64,000 nucleotides of DNA from Schistosoma haematobium (Eukaryota; Platyhelminthes; Trematoda; Strigeidida; Schistosomatidae): contig NC_067197.1 of the NCBI RefSeq assembly GCF_000699445.3, positions 10,608,152-10,672,151 of the forward strand, written 5' to 3'. The stretch's first letter is position 1; every line of letters starts with the position of its first letter. A program made the translations under genes and the position numbers. The notes below the pieces were generated by a model, which saw only the letters and a list, made by a program, of their open reading frames with translations, had not been told where the DNA came from and ran no database searches. This document shows positions 48,101-57,100 of this stretch, in pieces.

Positions 48101-51100
48101 ATCATACCCTTGTGTATGAGTATTTGTAGTGTTTTAGTGTTATCTACTTTGTTTCAATGTTTACTTACTTACACTGCTATGACTGACCGCCACATCTCAG
48201 AAAGGATGTTTGTCTCAACAATACACAATTCGAAGAAGTTAAGTAAACTTTTTATTTGACCCGAGTAAAATTCTAGTAGCAAAGAAAATTAGGGGGGTTG
48301 ACCTGAGTCATTCTTATGACTTTAAATCATACAACAATCAAACCAATAAATAATGCCTAGGTAACTTTTGGGCACTTTATAACCTATGCAAATATCTTTT
48401 TCTCTCAATGATACTGTTTTCTTGAAAAACTGAAGTTCATCACTTATTATGCTCCTATTTCATTAATTAATAAACGAAATAACTAATCGGTTTTGTAAAT
48501 GAATATTTTGTATGATAAATGTAAACAAATGAACTTGTGAATCCTACATTAGTTGAAAGAAAATTATCTTTATTTTGATTTACCATTTTGACGCTTAATA
48601 ATAATAATAATTTGTTTAAATTCCGCTTGATATCATAATTTCATAGTTTCAATAAAACAACTTGCTTAAAGTTTATATAAGAACTTTCGTCTAAATTTGG
48701 ACGAATAGTTTCACAATATTTGGGCGCCGAGTTAATGTGAGTCATTAAACAGGAAGAATGTATTTGTAAAATCTCAGCGAAAGAATTTGAAGTAAATCCA
48801 ACATTTCGCCTGGCAATCTGGTCCAAGCTTTTTCAAGGAAAATATAATCAAACAACAAAATTATCGAATATACATGGTTCTCTGGTTTACTGTATACTGA
48901 ATAAGTCATCCAATCAACGTGAACAATGTTTAAAGTAGGTATTTACATTAATGTGTACGAGATATGTGGTATGAAACGAAAAGTGTTAAGATAACAGATT
49001 GTGTGTATACGTAAGTGATTTGAGAAGAAATTTCATTCAACTATATATTGTCTTCGGTCTGTGTATATTAAGAAAACATATCATTTTATATATGGAATGA
49101 ATCAAAAATGTCACAGCATGCATTAAATGAAGATAAATAAATAAGTAAACAAGATAAAAGACTGAATTCAAAGAGGAATGTATTTGTAATTGAAAGTTTG
49201 TGTTATTTTAATGTTTAAAGCTTTTATTCTGTTTTTAAGACTTATATTATAGATAAATATTATTATATATTTTTAGATTTCGTATAAACGACTTTGTGGA
49301 TGAAGAAGCCGAATTGTCTGGTGATGAAAATGAACGAGCATATTTCATGGACGATGAAGATGAATTAGATCCCAATGATGATGCTAATGAAGAATTCGCT
49401 GACTTAATTGACGAAGATGATTCAGATATTCCATCAGCTGGTCGTTTAAGACGTCAAATTGAACGTGTACACCACCGCCTTCAAACTGATCAAGATCTAC
49501 GTGAAATACGTTATCTAAAGGTATATTTACGTAGATTTTTATTTTTATTTCTCCAACTTATCCGATTGTTATTCTGACAACTTTTATCATTATTCAGTCA
49601 GTTAGTAGAGGTTGTTTTTCGTTTTACAACCATGTCCATTATTCCCATTGAAAGACGGTTACGCAATATCATGAACTGATTGAAGTTAGATATCTAAATC
49701 ATTGAGTGCCACCTCAGATATCTGAAAGTTAACAGCTCGCCACTAGACCTAAGGTCCTGGATCTTACCCCTAGAGTCGTAAATGCGAACTACTGAGGAGC
49801 CTTATCCTGGGACAAAACAACTGTCTAGTATTTTGTACTAGAACAGTCCGTTAAGTAAACTATGAATTTCAACAATCTTCGCAAACCCACTCCTTGCGCT
49901 AATATTTTCATAGTATTTACCCTGTTTTGAATCTCCAGTTTGTCTTCCACTAATCCGTCACGAAAAGATCACATAGTCGTCATAACAATTTTTTATAATA
50001 AATTGGATTTCCTGCTCAATAGTTGCCATATTGTATTGAGGAGACCAATACTTCTTTAAATTTGAACCTACATGGTTGTCAATCTATTGAAACTGTTCAT
50101 AATCCTTTATCAAATTCTGTTCATCGTGTATTTTTTAAAAAAGATTCGTGCACAATTCAATTTAACTAATACATTGATAAATAAATGCTCTATGTAGTTC
50201 ACAAGGATAATTATGGTGATATTGCATTATTTCATCTAGATGGTTTTGTTTTGAAACTTTCATTATCTTTTTTGATAACATCATCGAAACAAACTTAAAA
50301 GCACCGACCTCAGAGAATACAATCCTATAGTAATGCTTATTATTATATGTAAATCTGATATGCGTAATAACATATATTCTTCTACATAGCAATTCACTTA
50401 TGAACGAAAGATTAGACTCGTTCGCATATTATAATTGAAAACATCAGACAGTAAAATGTCACGTCGATGAATACAGTCAGGCTTTTTTTCGCTAACGCGT
50501 AGGAATAGTGCTGACTATCTTCATTTAAAGGGATACACTAATGGTGGATGAGTTGAAATAACGTCCCTCAAAAATATTTAGTAATTAGTCACCTCTGAAT
50601 GGGGTTTCGGTGCGTTTTGGTCACCTTTATTATCTGGAAAATCAAATGATCTACCTGACAATTTAATTTGGCCAATTGTTCACCTATTCAAGCCCCGTAA
50701 GCTTATTTCGTTTTAGATAGAGTTAAGTCACATTATAAGAATAGTTTATATTAAGGTACAAGCGTGTGTGGTAGTTACGTAATTTAGCGCTCCTTTATAG
50801 TATATTTCACAATGATATTGAGTTTTTAGAGGGTTTAGTTAACGAATTTCTCCAACCTTTATAAGATTTATGTACTTAAACAATCGTTTAGTTATAAAAA
50901 ACCGGAAACTGTATTTCCATACATATATACCGGTAATGTTTTGCTTACCACATTTTGTTCAAATTGTTATCCAGTAACCAGACATAGTTTTATATCAGTA
51001 TGTCTCAGCGTATTCACTGCGACTCGAAATACCCATATTTTCTCCCAGAATATTCTTATTAGAGCGATATTAATCATATTTTAGTGATTTGTATCGTTGA

Positions 51101-54100
51101 GATGTTTTTTTTTAATATTTTGACAGGAACTTTATTTTGAAGACGGTGATTTACATGCTGAAAATGGACGAGTTCGTCAGAGACGTTTTCGTTGGCGCGG
51201 TTTAGGTAACCTTATTATATAAGTATTTTTTATGAATACTTATGTTCCGTTTATGAATATGGATAAAATTGAAGACAAGATTTCACAGTTTTAAAATTAA
51301 ACAAACTAGGTTACATGTATTCAAGGAATTTCTATTTAGATAACTAGTTACATGTTCAATATCTCTCCATTCAAAGATACTTAAGTATGTCCTACAGACT
51401 TATAGGCAGTTGTTGTAACTATGATCAATCCTTAGCTATATCTACACCTGATACTTTTTTTTACCAATTTCCCAGATGCACGATTCGCTAGCTGGATGAA
51501 GCCATATGAATCATCACATTTAAGTTCTATGTGTTGACTTCTTAAATGTAGCATACTTTCATTCACAGAATCCGACCTAGAGAATTACGTCAACCGTTAG
51601 CTTTACATCGACTAATTTGTTTGTTTTGTTTTACATCTCTGTAATGTATGTAGACTATTTCGTTGCCTTTAAAGAAAAATAACTTCTCATTGAAGTCAAA
51701 GTCAATTGAAATGTTATGTCATTCATTTTCCACACTAATTTCTCATTACTGTAGAAATATGATAAGGGATGGCGCATTGCTTTTCACTCTACTAGTTCTT
51801 TCTAATGTACATTCGAATTTCTCGGATGTGTAAATTCCCAAACTAGATATTTGAAAAACGTATTAATCAGCAACTTTATTTTTAGATAATGATGATCCAT
51901 TTGATGATCAAATAAACATGGATAATAGTGGTGGTGATGATGATAATTCAAGTGAAGATGAAAATCATGGTATACCTTTTGGTCCTATAGACAATTGGTT
52001 ACGTCGTGGTCCAATGAAATCCTCGAATGATGAAAATAATCAATCCATTGAAAATGATGATTTAGATTCTGATACAATACATTCATCATCTAATAAACAA
52101 ACAAATGATAAAGATCCTAATGATTCAGTATTAGAATCTGATGAAGAAATGGAAAATTCAAAAATAGTAACTGACGACTTATCAAATGGTGTAAGTTCAT
52201 TCTCACTGCTAATATAAGTATTTATTTACAATTTATTGGTCACTGAGTAAGTGTCCAATGTCATTTATATCAAGTCCTTCTTAGTGATGTTTGAATTCTA
52301 TCAGCCAAGTTGAAATTTAGCCACTAGTCTAAGTCACTCGACATCGCGTGCACTATAGTGAAATGTAAAATGGCGTTTGAAAGCAGTCAATTTGAAACCC
52401 TACTTCTCCTAGTTTTCATTCTATTTGTCAGTAAGGTGTGCTAGTAATCTCGGAGGAACTAATGTTCTCTAGTGGATTCGACCCCATATCGCACAGTTTA
52501 ACAGTCAAAGAAGTTACAGTTGTACTCTTCATTAATAATATTGAAAACCGAATGTTTTTTAAATTCTTTTGCAATATTCGATATGTATTCTGATCCCATA
52601 ATCAAACTGGTGATGATATGTACTATTCATTTCAGATATATGCAATAAAGTTATCTTTTTACTTTATTTACTAATTTTTCTATTTGTATAAGTTTACAGC
52701 TGTGGATTAGTCAGATTTTAGACCATTTCAATTTATTACTTACTGTAAACTTAATTTTCCAGCTGTGCAGTTGTTAAGATATACTTCTATATATTATCTT
52801 TTTAATAGGTTTTATCTTTAGGAAAAAAGGCTCTACTAAAATCTCAAACGAAGTTGAAAACTCTAATAGTTGTACGTAATAAGTTACCAGTCAATCGTGG
52901 TAAGTTATTTATTGAGTGCTTGTTAGGAATATTCAGCGTTGGTATTATTTTTCTTCATCAAATCTATTATCATAGTCCAACATCCGATTTCTATAGGCCA
53001 AGAATGCTGAGTCAAAATTTTGATGAATGTATGAACATGATAGTAAGGCTTATCGACTAAACATCAAGTGACTATAGATATATGGTGGAAATCTGTTGAA
53101 ATTTTCGTATAAATGAGATAAGTGAACATTGTTGCATATTGAGAACTACTAGCGGGAGTATGAATCCAAACTTATGTCTATGATAGCGTTGCTGACCCTT
53201 ACTAACGTTGGATTGGTTGCGACCGTGCTATCATCAGCGTGCAGGAAGTTCTCTCGACTTCATTCGGGTGTCGTTAGACCATCAATTTACTTATTACGCA
53301 GCAAGTTCGATATACGAACATTTGGTAAATACATCGGAAATGTGTAATGTGATAACAATATAGCTACGAAAATGTATGACTTTAAATAATTAAAGTCTCA
53401 TAGAGCCATTGCTGTGATAGACGCTTCAGAATATACCAAAGACAATCGGTCTTAGTAAAAGGCATGCTAGAATTAAAGGCATTCATAGACATATAATAGC
53501 ACCTCTTCTACAATTAGGTTTGTTTCTGATTAATTTTGCTTAGCCCTTCAATTCACTTATTTAGAAGAGCGTTGTTTGATCAGTAACAATTTGTATATCT
53601 TGGTATTCTTATCATGTCTGTATGAGCATGTATGCTTGATCACATGCGGCAGCCTATGCACATATCCCTCTCTCGAGCTTAAATGTTAGTTGCTTTAAGA
53701 TCGCTTGATGAATCATTCACTTTCCATATTTATATGTGTTTGAATCTTATGAATTGATTCGACTCTGAATCCGCCTATATATTTGCTTGCTCGCGCGCAT
53801 TAGCTTTTCTGCTCGAATTCGCTTGGTATGTTTGTGGCTTTGTGATCTGCGCTATTCAATGATAAACCGAAGTCGGCACTTTCGTGTTGCCTTCTGAATT
53901 CATACACCGTGCGATTTATTTAATAACAGTTATTTGGGGCGATTGGTCTACGAAGCCTAAAGAATTATCTCAAAACCAAACTACTAAAGTACGCTAATTC
54001 AAAAATGACCTCAGTCGCGGGAATATGTACACAATAATGGGGCGAAGTGACATGAAAAAATGGAACGAACTCACTTTAGGTTGGAAAACTTTTATGATAT

Positions 54101-57100
54101 TGAACGATGAAAAAAATAGTCCACCCTCGTACAGTATTCATATATATTTTTTACATAAATGTGGTACTTGTACTCAACACTCACCGTACATGTATGATTA
54201 TACTCTATCCAGAATAGTACTTTTCTCGTTACTTATTTTTATGTCACTCACACACCACTCTAGTATTCTTTTCGAAATTAGATATTTTTCACATTAATGT
54301 ACGACTTTCTTCACGAGGTCACTGTACGGTCTAGTACTATGTCACATTTTCATGAATTATTCTAGGTTTTGGACGGACTAATTAATTTAATCTTCTTGAG
54401 TCATTATTCACACACATTGATCATGTCAGTTATTCGCTTATAATCTTGACTTTTTATATAAGCGTATGTGTTTAGCATTCAACTATTATAGTATTCCGAA
54501 TTACTCACACAAATGTGTTATTTATTGTCCAGATATTCATGCCATAAATACATGTCCATTTTTTTACACGCTTATTAATTTCCTCGTAATCTCGTTTGGC
54601 TCCAGTCTGATCGTACACTGATGTTGACTATATTCAATCAGTTATATAAGTACGCATATGTAAGGCTTTAATTACAAATTTAGAAATCGGTATAAACCTA
54701 ACAAATCAGGTTACAAGAACAATTTTAAATGTTTCTCAAGATCGTGTCATGTGTGCTTGTTTCATAAAGTCGTCACATTAGCTATCAAACATCTGTAACA
54801 CGTAACTGTCACGCCTGTTATTACGTGTAACAATGTCTAGTGTTTGAGTAGGATGGAAGAAATTAGGAGTGACAAAATAAAAGTAGTACCAATCAGTGAA
54901 GATCTTTGCTGTTGGACAAGGCTGTCTTTTGAGCTTCTAACTTTCTGGTTGAGATATGCGCTGTAATCTACTGATTATGTTAAATTATTCTAATATATTT
55001 GGCGACAAGATTCGAAATCAGTCAGAATAGCTCATAATTATTCTATTTCTTTTCAACCTGTATTCTCTGTTTTCGTTATCACTGATGCTACTATTATTCA
55101 CACTCCTTTACCCTTCATCTCTTTAGTTCCCTCTCAGCATATTGGTGAGAAAGGTAGCAACTTGAGCTAATGGACCTATGTCCGAAGTTTTAAGCTGTTT
55201 ATGATTGACTGATGTCTCTTCCACGGATAACTATTTCAATTAATCGGACTTTTTACTAGTCTGTTATTCTGCTTTACTAAAAGGCTATTGAATTTCGGTT
55301 TTTGTATATCCTTCAGAATATTTATATTCATCATAGCTCAATGTATCCATCACAATAGTATTACAGCTTATATGCTACTGTTTATTTCTCTGACTCATTG
55401 CTTAATTAATTGCCGAAGTACTCATATTTATTTTAATCTTTCGTAGTAGAATTTCTCACTGATAGTCAGTCATACACAATGTAAAACCTGGTACATGTGT
55501 ATCGTTTGGGGTCACTACACTACATAACTACTAAGAGAGACACCAGAGTAGTAGAATTAGTAATGGTTTTAACGATGGCAAGAAAGATTAGGTATAGGAA
55601 AATATATTTCAAGAGGTAAGTAAAAATTCATGAAATTAAAGAAAATATTAGATAATTGTAAATCTAAAAATTTAAGGAAAAAATATAGTGGTTGCATCTG
55701 TGCCATTGCAAGTGATTGACAGTCACCGGCAAACGTTAGTTAATTCACAATCTAATACATTATTATTATGCAATAGAGCTTTTGGTTATTAAAACCAATA
55801 TTTTAAACTAATATTTCAATTTTTTCTGCTCCTCTGAAGGAAAGACCATCAAACCATCGTCTACGCTTAGAAGCCCATTGATCTCTAATTATTTCTTGCA
55901 ACCCAAACCTCATAATCTACCTATTAATGAAGGTGTTACTAATGATGCAAATAATAATAGTAAAGTTGACAATGTTATCATTTCTAATAATAATAATGAT
56001 AAACCAATTGCTCCTGTAAAATTTAATGTTAACAATACTGGTAGTGATGTAAGACTTCAAATAATCAGAGTAAGTTTACTAATATTTATCATTTTATTAT
56101 ATTCTTTATTTTTTATATTCTTCCTTGTCTAGTATATCTTGACTAATTAACACTTCACTTAACTGTATTATAAATCAGATAAAGAATGGGTCATCAATAA
56201 GATATATCCTAATAAATCGAAATAATAAAGATACAATAACATCATCACAAGAGTTGATATAGAAATTGTATCAGAAACCCTTAGTATCTTATTAGTTCGT
56301 TCACTGATACAGATCAGTTAATAACGATTTATCCATCTATTTATTTAAAAAAAAACCAAAGCTGTTTAGTAAGCTTTATTCTTAAAAGTCGGATAATAGT
56401 ATTAACAAGCATATTTGTAGGACTTCACATTGATGAAGACACTTGTGTTATGTCTTTGGCTAGATAAATAATTCACTTTTTCATACTAACCAGGTCACAT
56501 TTGCGCCTCAACATGGCTGTGAGGTCGATACTAAACCCAAAGGTTTGGCTTGACAGTTAGGTCTCAATTGATTGGAGAATAAGTGACCTACAAGCTGATT
56601 TCCTCCAATCGTCTATGACATTTTATCATATTTATTTTGTGTTCATATTCTGTATATAAGCATTACATGGAAAACTACCACTGACTAGTGGTTTTGTCTT
56701 TGATTTCTACATATTCGCAGTCCTAAATCAATTGTACGTTCACGTGAGTAGCCAACGCTCAGCCACATTATATCACTGTCTTGATTCTTGTAACTACTTA
56801 TATATGCTTGCTTAGTACTATTTTCCAAATGAAATCTCATTCGTATTTTATAGCGTGGTTCTCTATTGAGTCGTTTTGCTGGGGGCCTTGTTCCTGGTTG
56901 TAAATCTGAAACTACCCAGATTCATTCAAATGTTAACGATGGTTTCGATGTCGGTACGTCAAAAAGTGAAAGTCGTCGCGACCAAACACATCTAGATTTA
57001 CGGAGCAAGGTCGGTCTATCGTGCTTTAGTGTTATGACGGCTCAAATTAAACCAGAAAAAATCGACCCATTTGATGATAACGGTGCATCTAACCAGAATT

